A DNA stretch of 38,090 nt from an uncultured Flavobacteriaceae bacterium (GTDB lineage: Bacteria > Bacteroidota > Bacteroidia > Flavobacteriales > Flavobacteriaceae). The notes beneath the pieces were generated by a model. The model saw only the letters and a list, made by a program, of their open reading frames with translations, was not told where the DNA came from and did not search any database. This document shows, piece after piece, positions 8,705 to 17,850 of the stretch (its first letter is position 1; each line of letters starts with the position of its first letter). Made by a program: the position numbers and the translations under genes. Location: assembly GCA_938084555.1 (NCBI GenBank), contig CALKFR010000072.1:1-38090 (forward strand). Reading direction: 5' to 3'.

Positions 8705-8809
8705 CGACCTCAAAAGAATAAATAGTTTTTTTTGATATATTACAGGTTTAAGCCTTACCAACTTTTCAGCCTGTTAATTAATATAGTAGAATATTTAAAG
8801 ATAGTAAAC

Positions 8810-9061
8810 ATGAAAAAAGGAATACATCCAGAAAATTACAGAATGGTAGCATTTAAAGATATGTCTAATGAAGATGTTTTTTTAACACGTTCTACGGCGA
8901 ACACTAAAGAGACTTTAGAAGTTGATGGCGTTGAGTATCCTTTAATAAAACTAGAGATTTCTAGAACATCTCATCCGTTTTATACTGGTAAATCTAAATT
9001 AGTAGATACTGCAGGTCGTATTGATAAGTTCAAGACGAAATATGCCAAATTTAAAAAGTAA
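8810..9061 (+). CDS. rpmE2: 50S ribosomal protein L31, type B
   Basis: Structural protein of the large ribosomal subunit. From the ATG at 8810 it reads 83 residues beginning [11 protein letters not shown], the standard start of type-B L31, with [15 protein letters not shown] and the terminal basic segment. The frame stays open 26 codons upstream to 8732, but that part (rich in Tyr and Leu) has no family similarity and overlaps the predicted leader, so I rejected it. There is no Cys pair, so this is the zinc-independent (C-minus) form. Monocistronic: its own promoter and a strong terminator right after the stop. Confidence 0.95.
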   Translation: MKKGIHPENYRMVAFKDMSNEDVFLTRSTANTKETLEVDGVEYPLIKLEISRTSHPFYTGKSKLVDTAGRIDKFKTKYAKFKK

Positions 9062-9077
9062 TTTTTAAAACATTATA

Positions 9078-9112
9078 AAAAAAGCCTCGACATAGTCGAG
9101 GCTTTTTTATTT
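9078..9112. terminator. Bidirectional intrinsic terminator between rpmE2 and gcvP
   Basis: GCCTCGAC (9084-9091) pairs perfectly with GTCGAGGC (9095-9102) around a three-base loop, flanked by A-runs and T-runs. It can stop both rpmE2 and the convergent gcvP. Confidence 0.9.
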
Positions 9113-9129
9113 AAGCACTTTGAATTTGT

Positions 9130-11979
9130 TTAAGCTTCCATATAATCTTCAATAGGATTACATGAACAAATTAAGTTTCTATCTCCAAAAGCTTCATCCA
9201 CCCTTCTTACCGATGGCCAAAATTTGTTATCATAAACAAACTCTAAAGGAAATGCTGCCTCTTTTCTAGAATAAGGGAAATCCCACTCATCAGCAGTAAT
9301 CATAGCCATGGTATGAGGAGCATTTTTAAGAACATTATTAGTATCCTCTTTTTTAGCAAATGCTATTTCTTTTCTGATCGAAATCATAGCCTCACAAAAA
9401 CGATCTAATTCAACTAAATTTTCAGATTCAGTGGGTTCAATCATCATAGTTCCTGCAACAGGAAATGATACTGTTGGAGCATGAAATCCATAATCCATTA
9501 ATCGTTTAGCAATGTCAACTACTTCAATTCCATTTTCCTTGAAATCTCTACAATCTATAATCATTTCGTGAGCAGCCCTTCCCATTTCTCCTGTATACAA
9601 AGTAGGGTAATGACCATCTAATCGTTCTTTAATATAATTTGCATTTAAAATGGCAATTTTAGTTGAGTCTGTAACTCCTTCTGCCCCCAACATAGCTATA
9701 TACCCATAAGAAATTAAACATGCCAATGCACTTCCCCAGGGAGCCCCAGAAATAGAAGTAATTGCTTTTTCACCTCCTGTTGGAATTAATGGGTTGGTTG
9801 GTAAAAACGGAACCAATTGAGGAGCTACACAAATGGGACCAACTCCAGGTCCACCACCTCCGTGGGGTATGGCAAATGTTTTGTGTAAATTTAGATGACA
9901 AACATCTGCTCCAATAGTTGCAGGATTAGTAAGCCCTACTTGAGCATTCATGTTTGCACCGTCCATATATACTTGACCACCATGATCGTGAATAATTTGT
10001 GTAATTTCTTTAATAGCACTTTCAAAAACTCCATGAGTTGAAGGATAGGTAACCATCAAAGCTGCTAAGTTATCTTTATATTTTAATGCCTTTTCCTTAA
10101 GATCATAAACATCAATATTTCCGTTATCTGCAGTTTTAGTTACCACAACTTTCATTCCAGCCATTACGGCAGAGGCAGGATTTGTACCGTGTGCAGAAGC
10201 TGGTATTAAGCAAATATTTCTATGATGATCACCATTGTTTTTATGATAAGCTCTAATGGTCATTAAACCAGCAAATTCTCCTTGAGCACCAGAATTTGGT
10301 TGTAAAGAAGTTCCAGCAAAACCTGTAATTTCATTGAGTTGTTTTTCTAATTTTTTTAATACTATTTGATATCCTTCTGCTTGATTTAGAGGCACAAAAG
10401 GATGAATATTCCCCCAATTAGCATGGCTAAGGGGTAGCATTTCTGAGGCTGCATTTAATTTCATAGTACAAGAACCAAGAGAAATCATAGAATGGTTTAA
10501 TGCTAAATCTTTACGTTCAAGTCGTTTGATGTAGCGCATCATTTCAGTTTCTGATTGAAATGAATTAAATATTTCATTTTCTAAAAAGGATGTATTTCTC
10601 TTTGCTAAATCGGGAATAGTATCCAGGTCAAGGAACTCAGTTACTGTAACTTTAGCCATTTTAAATGCCTCAGTAAAAGTATTTAAAATGGCATTGATTT
10701 CATGAATTCCTACAGTTTCATTTATTGAGATAGATATGGTATTATTATCTATATAATTAAAATTAATTTTATGAGATTCAGCAGTTACTTTCAAAACAAT
10801 TGCATCAACTTTAACTGTAATGGTGTCAAAATAATGGGAATTGGTTTGTGTAAAACCTATTTTGTTAAGTGCATTAGCTAAAGTTGTTGTACTTCTATGA
10901 ACAGAGTCTGCTATGAATTGAATCCCATCTTTACCATGGTAGGTGGCATACATTCCAGCCATTACTGCTAGTAAAACTTGAGCTGTACAAATATTAGAAG
11001 TTGCTTTTTCTCTCTTGATATGTTGTTCTCTGGTCTGAAGAGCCATACGTAATGCACGATTCTCATTTCTATCTTTAGTAACCCCAATAATTCTTCCGGG
11101 AATACTTCTTTTATATGCAGATTTTGTTGCGAAATATCCTGCATGAGGTCCTCCATAGCCTAAAGGAATTCCAAAACGTTGAGTTGTACCAACAACCACA
11201 TCTGCTCCAAATTCTGCAGGTGCTTTTAATTTTACAAGAGATAAAATATCTGCAGCTACAGCAACTTTAATGTGGTTAGCGTTTGCTTTGCCAATAAAGT
11301 TAGTATAATCATAAATTTGCCCATGTTTGCCAGGATATTGAACGATTGCACCATAATATTCTTCAGAAAAGTCGAATTCTTCATGATTTCCAACTACGAG
11401 TTCAACACCAATGGGTATGGCTCTTGTTTTTAAAACAGACAAGGTTTGAGGTAACACTTCTTCCGAAACAAAAAACTTATTTACGTTTGCTTTTTTTTGA
11501 GATCTTTCACGAACATCGTATAATAATGCCATAGCTTCAGCAGCAGCAGTAGACTCATCAAGTAAAGATGCATTTGCTAACTCCATTCCAGTTAAATCAC
11601 ATATCATTGTTTGAAAATTCAACAAGGCCTCTAATCTACCTTGAGCTATTTCAGCCTGATAAGGAGTATATGCCGTATACCATCCTGGATTTTCAAGAAC
11701 ATTCCTTTTAATTACACTAGGAATAATAGCCTCATGATATCCTAAACCAATATAACTTTTAAAAACTTTATTTTTTTTTGAAAGTTCTTCAATGTGGTTT
11801 AGATATTCATATTCACTCATTGGAGTATCTAAATTCAATGTGCTTTGTAGACGAATGTCTTCTGGAATAGTTTCGTTTATTAATTCGTCTAAGCTGTTAA
11901 GCCCTATAGATTTAAGCATTAGCTTTTTGTCTATTTCATTGGGTCCAATATGTCTTTTTTGGAATGAAGTTGTATTCAT
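9130..11979 (-). CDS. gcvP: Glycine dehydrogenase (decarboxylating), P protein of the glycine cleavage system
   Basis: PLP-dependent enzyme that decarboxylates glycine and passes the aminomethyl group to the lipoyl arm of H protein. 949 residues from the ATG at 11979, the normal length for the single-chain form. Seen: RHIGPNE near the N-terminus (canonical), SLLDESTAAAEAM in the first half, SLGSCTMKLNA and the PLP-lysine region HLNLHKTFAIPHGGGGPG in the second, and GAPWGSA after it. An in-frame ATG at 12015 adds 12 residues with no family match, so I use 11979. gcvT and gcvH are not adjacent. It stands alone, between the rpmE2 terminator and a divergent membrane-protein gene. A serine-synthesis fusion gene lies nearby, but with no shared operon. 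Confidence 0.96.
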   Translation of the reverse strand: MNTTSFQKRHIGPNEIDKKLMLKSIGLNSLDELINETIPEDIRLQSTLNLDTPMSEYEYLNHIEELSKKNKVFKSYIGLGYHEAIIPSVIKRNVLENPGWYTAYTPYQAEIAQGRLEALLNFQTMICDLTGMELANASLLDESTAAAEAMALLYDVRERSQKKANVNKFFVSEEVLPQTLSVLKTRAIPIGVELVVGNHEEFDFSEEYYGAIVQYPGKHGQIYDYTNFIGKANANHIKVAVAADILSLVKLKAPAEFGADVVVGTTQRFGIPLGYGGPHAGYFATKSAYKRSIPGRIIGVTKDRNENRALRMALQTREQHIKREKATSNICTAQVLLAVMAGMYATYHGKDGIQFIADSVHRSTTTLANALNKIGFTQTNSHYFDTITVKVDAIVLKVTAESHKINFNYIDNNTISISINETVGIHEINAILNTFTEAFKMAKVTVTEFLDLDTIPDLAKRNTSFLENEIFNSFQSETEMMRYIKRLERKDLALNHSMISLGSCTMKLNAASEMLPLSHANWGNIHPFVPLNQAEGYQIVLKKLEKQLNEITGFAGTSLQPNSGAQGEFAGLMTIRAYHKNNGDHHRNICLIPASAHGTNPASAVMAGMKVVVTKTADNGNIDVYDLKEKALKYKDNLAALMVTYPSTHGVFESAIKEITQIIHDHGGQVYMDGANMNAQVGLTNPATIGADVCHLNLHKTFAIPHGGGGPGVGPICVAPQLVPFLPTNPLIPTGGEKAITSISGAPWGSALACLISYGYIAMLGAEGVTDSTKIAILNANYIKERLDGHYPTLYTGEMGRAAHEMIIDCRDFKENGIEVVDIAKRLMDYGFHAPTVSFPVAGTMMIEPTESENLVELDRFCEAMISIRKEIAFAKKEDTNNVLKNAPHTMAMITADEWDFPYSRKEAAFPLEFVYDNKFWPSVRRVDEAFGDRNLICSCNPIEDYMEA

Positions 11980-12106
11980 TAATTTAACATTAATAATTTT
12001 ACACAAAAATAACAAAAAATGAACTATTATTTCTTTAATAAAAAGTCAAAAAAAATCAATTCATTAACATAAAATTGTTGATAAAAGATTCCTTAATTTT
12101 GTCTTT

Positions 12107-12919
12107 ATGAGTCTCTTTAAATTAATTCTTAATTTTTATGTAAATTCTAGTATTCATGTTGCTTTAGCTGTATATTCTTTGGTTCGAATTACTGAAGCAT
12201 ACTTTAAATTACCTTACAATGAAAACTTAGATTATTTTATCTTTTATGGAACCATAACTGGGTATAACTTTATAAAATATGCTGGAGTGGCTAAATTTTA
12301 TCACATAAGTCTAACAAAAAGTATGCGATTAATTCAGGTATTTTCTTTTTTTAGTTTTTGTTTATTAGTGTATTATGGGTTAAAATTATCCTCTAATACC
12401 TTAATCTACTTTTTTCCATTTGCAGTATTAACCGTTGTTTATATTGTTCCTTTTTTAGGTGGTTTTCAAAAGAATTTACGCAGGGTTAGTTATTTGAAAA
12501 TATTTTTAGTTGCCATTGTTTGGTCTGGAGTAACATCTACTATTCCACTTATTGTTGGTAAACATCAATATGATTACAATATCATATTACTTTTTATTCA
12601 ACGAATGCTTTTTATTCTAGTTTTAATTCTTCCTTTTGAAATAAGAGATATGCAGTTAGATTTCAAAAACTTAAAGACTCTACCTCAAAAAATTGGAATC
12701 GAAAAAACAAAAAAAGTAGGTTTTGTTTTATTGCTTTTTTCTCTAACCATGGAATTTTTGATAACTACATCATTTTTGTACAAAAATATTTTTTTGTTAA
12801 TCTGTTTCATTTTATTGTTATTCTTGATGCGTTCTTCTCAAAACCAATCTAAATTTTACAGTTCATTTTGGGTTGAATCTCTACCAATTCTGTGGTGGAT
12901 TTTAATCGTAATCTTTTAA
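12107..12919 (+). CDS. UbiA-like integral membrane protein with degenerate active site
   Basis: A 270-residue polytopic membrane protein with seven to nine hydrophobic segments. It resembles the UbiA prenyltransferase fold: residues 177-185 read FEIRDMQLD, matching the second Asp motif (DxxxD, here Asp181 and Asp185), followed by LKTLPQKIG, which is like the family's conserved loop. The first motif, normally NDxxD, appears as N54-F-I-K-Y and lacks both acids. Catalysis as a normal prenyltransferase is therefore doubtful; it may be a divergent member with another role. A TAATTTTG box at 12094-12101, with TTG at 12075-12077 (16-base spacing), would start transcription close to the ATG, perhaps leaderless. 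Divergent from gcvP; 125 bases before the serine fusion gene. Confidence 0.68.
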   Translation: MSLFKLILNFYVNSSIHVALAVYSLVRITEAYFKLPYNENLDYFIFYGTITGYNFIKYAGVAKFYHISLTKSMRLIQVFSFFSFCLLVYYGLKLSSNTLIYFFPFAVLTVVYIVPFLGGFQKNLRRVSYLKIFLVAIVWSGVTSTIPLIVGKHQYDYNIILLFIQRMLFILVLILPFEIRDMQLDFKNLKTLPQKIGIEKTKKVGFVLLLFSLTMEFLITTSFLYKNIFLLICFILLLFLMRSSQNQSKFYSSFWVESLPILWWILIVIF

Positions 12920-13044
12920 ATTAAAATTTTAAAATTTAGTTTTACTATTAATTTTAATTTGTGAAAACGTTGTAGTAAAAAGTTAATTCAAAAATTAGAT
13001 TATAGCACTTCATTTTGTAAATTTATACCATAGAAAACCTAAAT

Positions 13045-14937
13045 ATGATTCAGACAAAAAGAAATTTTGTATTTGATTTTGATAGTACACTCACTAGCGT
13101 TGAGGCCTTAGATGTGTTGGCTGAAATTACTTTGGTAAATAATCCTGATAAAGAGCAAATTATTGAGGATATTATCGATATTACGAATTTGGGAATTGAT
13201 GGAAAAATTTCTTTTACAGAATCATTGGAGCAAAGGATTAAATTATTGAATGCAAAAAAATCAGATTTACCAATACTGATTGGTCATTTACGCAAAAAGG
13301 TTTCTGTATCCATTGAGAGAAATAAAGAGTTTTTTCAGAAATTTTCTGATGACATTTATGTTATTTCATGTGGGTTCAAGGAATTTATTGATGATATTGT
13401 TAAAGATTATAATATTCCATCAGATAGAGTCTATGCTAATACATTTGAGTTTGATGAAAATGGGGTAATTGTTGGTTTTGATGCTAATAATGTGTTGTCT
13501 ACCCATAACGGTAAAATACAATGTTTAAAAGATCTTAAATTAGAGGGAGAGATTCAAGTTATAGGAGATGGTTACAGTGATTATGTTACTAAAGAAGCTG
13601 GTGTGGCTGATACTTTTTTTGCTTACACAGAAAATGTTTCCAGAGAGAAAACAATTAAAAATGCAGATCACATTACACCCAATTTTGATGAATTTTTATA
13701 TGTAAATAAACTACCTAGAAATATTTCTTATCCAAAAAATAGAATCAAAATCTTATTATTAGAGAATGTACATCCAGATGCTTTTGAGAAATTATCTGGT
13801 GATGGTTTTACTGTGGAGACAGTTGCAACCAGTTTATCAGAGGAAGAGCTTATAAAAAAGTTAGAAGGAGTTCATGTATTGGGAATAAGATCTAAAACTA
13901 GAGTAACCAAGAGGGTAGTAGAATCGGCTACCAAATTAATGAGTATAGGAGCATTTTGTATTGGTACTAAACAGATAGACTTAGAGGCTTGTAAAGAAAA
14001 TGGTATTATTGTCTTTAATGCACCATATAGCAATACGCGTTCTGTGGTAGAATTAGCTATTGGTGAAATTATTATGTTAATGCGTTCCGTATTTCAAAGG
14101 AGTACAGAATTACACAACGGACAATGGAATAAAACAGCTCAAGGCTCAAAAGAAGTTAGAGGAAAGAAATTAGGGATTGTTGGTTATGGAAATATTGGGA
14201 AACAACTATCTGTTCTAGCAGAGGCCTTGGGAATGGATGTTTATTATTATGATGTAGAAGATAGGTTAGCCCTTGGAAATGCAACAAAGATTCAAAATTT
14301 AAATGAGTTGTTAGCGCTTTCAGATGTAGTAACCTTACATATAGATGATAATGCTGCTAATAAAGACTTCATAGGGAAAGAGGAACTGGCTCAAATGAAA
14401 GATGGAGCTTATTTAGTAAATCTTTCAAGAGGTTTTGTGGTAGACATTAAAGCACTTAAAGCTGCTTTAGAATCCGGTAAATTAGCTGGGGCAGCAGTAG
14501 ATGTTTATCCAGAAGAACCAAGAGCAAATGGAGAGTATTATACTGATTTGAAAGGTTTAGATAATGTGATTTTAACTCCGCATGTGGGTGGAAGTACAGA
14601 GGAGGCTCAACGTGATATTGCAGATTTTGTACCCGGAAAAATAATGGCTTATATAAATTCTGGAAATACAGTAGATGCTGTTAATTTTCCTAATATTAGA
14701 TTGCCAAGACAAACTAAGGCCCATCGTTTTTTACATATTCACAAAAATGTACCAGGAGTAATGGCAAATATCAACAGAGTGTTAGCTGAATTTGAATTAA
14801 ATATTACAGGTCAATTCTTATCTACTGATGCAAAAGTAGGGTATGTGATCACAGATATAGATAAAGAATATAATAAGAAAGTAATTAAAGCCCTAAAAGA
14901 TGTTGAAGGAACAATAAAGTTTAGGGTATTGTATTAA
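13045..14937 (+). CDS. serA: Fused phosphoserine phosphatase / D-3-phosphoglycerate dehydrogenase
   Basis: Two serine-biosynthesis activities in one 630-residue chain. Residues 1-215 are a HAD phosphatase of the SerB type with all motifs present: Asp11 and Asp13 in DFDST, Ser108-Cys-Gly, Lys157, and GDGYSD at 174-179. Residues 235-545 are 3-phosphoglycerate dehydrogenase: GYGNIG at 380-385 for NAD, Arg462 in LSRGF, Glu491 in PEEP and His513 in PHVGGST. Residues 560-630 form a C-terminal ACT-like domain, usually the serine-feedback site. So the chain covers the first and third steps (3-phosphoglycerate oxidation and phosphoserine hydrolysis); the SerC transaminase is not nearby. A strong hairpin follows 43 bases after the stop. 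Symbol given for the dehydrogenase part. Confidence 0.93.
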   Translation: MIQTKRNFVFDFDSTLTSVEALDVLAEITLVNNPDKEQIIEDIIDITNLGIDGKISFTESLEQRIKLLNAKKSDLPILIGHLRKKVSVSIERNKEFFQKFSDDIYVISCGFKEFIDDIVKDYNIPSDRVYANTFEFDENGVIVGFDANNVLSTHNGKIQCLKDLKLEGEIQVIGDGYSDYVTKEAGVADTFFAYTENVSREKTIKNADHITPNFDEFLYVNKLPRNISYPKNRIKILLLENVHPDAFEKLSGDGFTVETVATSLSEEELIKKLEGVHVLGIRSKTRVTKRVVESATKLMSIGAFCIGTKQIDLEACKENGIIVFNAPYSNTRSVVELAIGEIIMLMRSVFQRSTELHNGQWNKTAQGSKEVRGKKLGIVGYGNIGKQLSVLAEALGMDVYYYDVEDRLALGNATKIQNLNELLALSDVVTLHIDDNAANKDFIGKEELAQMKDGAYLVNLSRGFVVDIKALKAALESGKLAGAAVDVYPEEPRANGEYYTDLKGLDNVILTPHVGGSTEEAQRDIADFVPGKIMAYINSGNTVDAVNFPNIRLPRQTKAHRFLHIHKNVPGVMANINRVLAEFELNITGQFLSTDAKVGYVITDIDKEYNKKVIKALKDVEGTIKFRVLY

Positions 14938-14978
14938 TGCCATTTGTCAAAAAAATTATAAAAATTATTTTCTAAAAA

Positions 14979-15014
14979 ATGATTGTTCTATCTTTGAGAA
15001 CAATCGTTTTTTTA
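14979..15014 (+). terminator. Intrinsic terminator after the serine fusion gene
   Basis: GATTGTTCT (14981-14989) pairs perfectly with AGAACAATC (14997-15005) around a seven-base loop, followed by G and seven T. It ends five bases before the kynureninase ATG. Confidence 0.8.
14989..14996 (+). promoter_or_regulatory. Candidate -7 element of the kynurenine operon inside the terminator loop
   Basis: TATCTTTG is an exact TAnnTTTG match. It would start transcription near 15003, about 16 bases before kynU. No good TTG lies at the expected -33 distance, so the promoter is tentative. Confidence 0.35.
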
Positions 15015-15018
15015 TTTA

Positions 15019-16281
15019 ATGGCTTTCCAAAATTCACTAGACTACGCAAAACAATTAGATCAAGAAGATCCAATCTCTAACCTAAGAAATGAATTTCATA
15101 TTCCTAGAGATAAACATGGAAAAGAATGGCTTTATTTTACTGGAAACTCTTTAGGGTTACAGCCTAAAATTACTAAAAAGTATCTCAGCCAAGAGTTAGA
15201 GGATTGGGCAAATTTTGGGGTAGAAGGGCATTTTGAAGCTAAAAATCCTTGGCTATCATACCATGAACTTCTAACTGATACTATGGCAAAAATTGTTGGT
15301 GCAAAACCCATTGAAGTAGTTGTTATGAATACATTAACAACTAACCTTCATTTATTAATGATTTCTTTTTATCAGCCTACAAAAACCAAGTATAAAATAA
15401 TTATTGAAAGTGATGCATTTCCATCAGACAGATATGCTGTTCAGTCTCAATTGTCTTTTCATGGATTCGATCCAAATGAGGCTCTTATAGAATGGAAGCC
15501 AAAAGAGGGAAGAGAATTACTTGAATTGGAGGATTTAAAATCCATACTTGATTCCCAAGGTGATGAGGTAGCTTTGTTATTAATTGGTGGAGTTAATTAT
15601 TACACAGGACAATATTTGGATCTCAAAAAAATTGCTGAATTAGGGCATGAAAAAAAATGTATGGTAGGAATAGATTTAGCTCACGGTGCAGGAAATATTC
15701 AACCCAACCTTCATGACAGTTCTGTAGATTTTGCAGCTTGGTGTACCTATAAGTATTTAAATTCTGGACCTGGTAGTTTATCAGGAATATTTGTACATGA
15801 AAAACATGCACAAAGAAAAGATTTGCCAAGATTTGCAGGTTGGTGGAATCACAATAAAAAAACACGATTTAATATGAGGCAACCTTTTGATGTGATGAAT
15901 GGTGCAGAGGGTTGGCAATTAAGTAATCCTCCTATTTTATCAATGGCAGCAATTAAGGCATCTCTTGATATTTTTGAAAAAGTAGGGATGGAAGCATTGC
16001 TTAAAAAATCAAAAAAATTAACAGGTTTTTTTGAGTATCTAGTTAATCAAATAGCTTCAGATACCATAAAGATAATAACTCCTGCTAACCCAAATGAAAG
16101 AGGTTGTCAGTTGTCATTGCAAGTTAAAAATGCAGATAAAAATCTTCATAAAAAACTAACAGAACATAATATTATCACAGATTGGCGTGAACCAGATGTG
16201 ATTAGATGTGCCCCAGTGCCAATGTATACAAGTTTTGAAGATGTATATCACATGGTTACAACTTTAGAAAGTTTATTGTAA
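15019..16281 (+). CDS. kynU: Kynureninase
   Basis: PLP-dependent hydrolase that cleaves 3-hydroxykynurenine (or kynurenine) to 3-hydroxyanthranilate (or anthranilate) and alanine. 420 residues, normal length. Seen: YFTGNSLGLQPK near residue 40, typical of the family; GIDLAHGAGN around 217-226; the PLP lysine Lys245 in WCTYKYLNSGPGS; and FAGWWNH after it. It opens the eight-gene kynurenine cluster, and its stop is immediately followed by the kmo ATG with no gap. Because kmo is beside it, its main substrate is probably 3-hydroxykynurenine. The start follows a terminator hairpin whose loop carries a promoter-like box. Confidence 0.96.
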   Translation: MAFQNSLDYAKQLDQEDPISNLRNEFHIPRDKHGKEWLYFTGNSLGLQPKITKKYLSQELEDWANFGVEGHFEAKNPWLSYHELLTDTMAKIVGAKPIEVVVMNTLTTNLHLLMISFYQPTKTKYKIIIESDAFPSDRYAVQSQLSFHGFDPNEALIEWKPKEGRELLELEDLKSILDSQGDEVALLLIGGVNYYTGQYLDLKKIAELGHEKKCMVGIDLAHGAGNIQPNLHDSSVDFAAWCTYKYLNSGPGSLSGIFVHEKHAQRKDLPRFAGWWNHNKKTRFNMRQPFDVMNGAEGWQLSNPPILSMAAIKASLDIFEKVGMEALLKKSKKLTGFFEYLVNQIASDTIKIITPANPNERGCQLSLQVKNADKNLHKKLTEHNIITDWREPDVIRCAPVPMYTSFEDVYHMVTTLESLL

Positions 16282-17667
16282 ATGAATAAAAAAGAGAAAA
16301 TACTTATTGTTGGAGCTGGATTGTGTGGTTCTATGTTAGCATTAAGAATGGCTCAAAGAGGCTATCAAGTGATAGTTTATGAAAGTAGGTCTGATCTACG
16401 AAAATCAGATATTTCAGCTGGAAGATCAATTAATTTAGCTTTATCTAACAGAGGTTTAAAGGCTCTGCGAATGGTTGGTATTGAGAAAAAGGCGAGAGAG
16501 TTATGTATTCCAATGAAAGGTCGTTTAATGCATGATGCTGAATCAAATACTTTTGAGTCTAACTATTCTGGAAGACAAGGGGAGTGTATTAATTCGATTT
16601 CTAGAGGAGATCTAAACGGATTATTACTTACAGAAGCAGAAAAATATTCTAATGTAAAAATTCATTTCAATACCAAGTGTTTAGAGATAGATATAGAAAC
16701 TAAAACAGCTTGTTTTCAATCTTTTGATTCTGAAAAACAATTTACTGTGCAGGCAGATGTTATTTTTGGAACAGATGGTGCTGGTTCCTCATTGAGAAAA
16801 AGCTATGAAAAACAATTTCCTGAGTTTAGAGTATCCCAAGATTTTCTGACACATGGATACAAAGAACTCGAAATACCTGCTGATAAAAATGGGAACCATG
16901 TCATAAGTAAGGAACATCTTCATATATGGCCTCGCGGAGATTATATGCTAATCGCACTCCCAAATATGGATGGAAGTTTTACGGTAACCTTATTTTTAAG
17001 TTATTCTGAAGGAGTGTATAATTTTGACAATCTAGTTACAGAAGAAAAGATTATAGAATTTTTTAAAAAAGACTTTCCAGATACTTTATCATTAATTCCA
17101 GATATAGTAAAAGAATTTGAAAATAACCCAACGGGTAAGTTAGGGACTATTAAGTGCTATCCATGGTCCTATAAAGGAAATACATTATTACTTGGAGACT
17201 CCTCGCATGCTATTGTTCCTTTTTATGGACAAGGCATGAATGCTTCTTTTGAAGATGTTTATGTTTTTGACACCGTGTTAAATCAATTCGAAGGAGACTG
17301 GTCAATAGTATTTTCAGAATTTCAAAAACAACGAAAAATTGATACAGACGCTATTGCCGATTTAGCTATTGATAATTACTACGAAATGCGTGATCATGTT
17401 GCTAACCCATTATTCAAAGAGAAAAGAATTGTTGAAATGAACTTAGAAAAGTATTTTCCAACAGAATATTTTTCTAAATACTCTTTGGTTACTTTTAATG
17501 AGTATATTGGATACCATGAAGCAATGACAAAAGGAAGAGCACAAGATAAAGTCTTACTAAAAATGGCAGAAAATCCTATGTATTCCTCTTCATTACAAAT
17601 GTCTAAAGAGTTAATGAATAAGATCTTACACAAAGTAAAAGAAGAAACTAATAAACTTTTGATGTAA
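16282..17667 (+). CDS. kmo: Kynurenine 3-monooxygenase
   Basis: FAD- and NADPH-dependent aromatic hydroxylase that converts L-kynurenine to 3-hydroxykynurenine. 461 residues. Seen: the dinucleotide motif GAGLCG at 11-16, GRSINLALSNRGL, the substrate-side stretch SISRGDLNGLLL, FGTDGAGSSLR, and the second FAD motif GDSSHAIVPFYGQGMNASFED, which is near-diagnostic for KMO. The C-terminus is a hydrophilic helix region rather than the membrane anchor seen in eukaryotes. Start codon directly abuts the kynU stop, so the two are translationally linked. A 183-base gap follows before the next gene of the cluster. Confidence 0.95.
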   Translation: MNKKEKILIVGAGLCGSMLALRMAQRGYQVIVYESRSDLRKSDISAGRSINLALSNRGLKALRMVGIEKKARELCIPMKGRLMHDAESNTFESNYSGRQGECINSISRGDLNGLLLTEAEKYSNVKIHFNTKCLEIDIETKTACFQSFDSEKQFTVQADVIFGTDGAGSSLRKSYEKQFPEFRVSQDFLTHGYKELEIPADKNGNHVISKEHLHIWPRGDYMLIALPNMDGSFTVTLFLSYSEGVYNFDNLVTEEKIIEFFKKDFPDTLSLIPDIVKEFENNPTGKLGTIKCYPWSYKGNTLLLGDSSHAIVPFYGQGMNASFEDVYVFDTVLNQFEGDWSIVFSEFQKQRKIDTDAIADLAIDNYYEMRDHVANPLFKEKRIVEMNLEKYFPTEYFSKYSLVTFNEYIGYHEAMTKGRAQDKVLLKMAENPMYSSSLQMSKELMNKILHKVKEETNKLLM

Positions 17668-17748
17668 AGTTTTTTTTGATAATAGAATTAAAATAAGATA
17701 ATTAAATGATTTCTTGATAGCTTCCAATAAGGTCATAAATCTTCACAA

Positions 17749-17778
17749 TTGTATTGTTAACGAACTTGTGTATATTTA
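17749..17778 (+). promoter_or_regulatory. Weak candidate internal promoter before the RidA-type gene
   Basis: TTG at 17749-17751, a 19-base spacer, then TATATTTA at 17771-17778 (one mismatch to TAnnTTTG). The TTG lies within the perfect palindrome ACAATTGT (17745-17752). It sits in the only long gap inside the kynurenine cluster. Confidence 0.3.
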
Positions 17779-17850
17779 TGCTTTAGCTTGTGAGTAATCA
17801 AATTACATTTCAGCCTTAAAGTTTACTGTTAATTAAATATAATTAAAAAA

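Noticed and set aside
8732-8809. 26-codon N-terminal extension of L31
   Set aside because: No similarity to L31, lies in the predicted untranslated leader; the ATG at 8810 gives the standard protein.
11980-12015. 12-residue extension of gcvP
   Set aside because: MNTTSFQKRHIGPNE is the expected start; the extension is hydrophobic without match.
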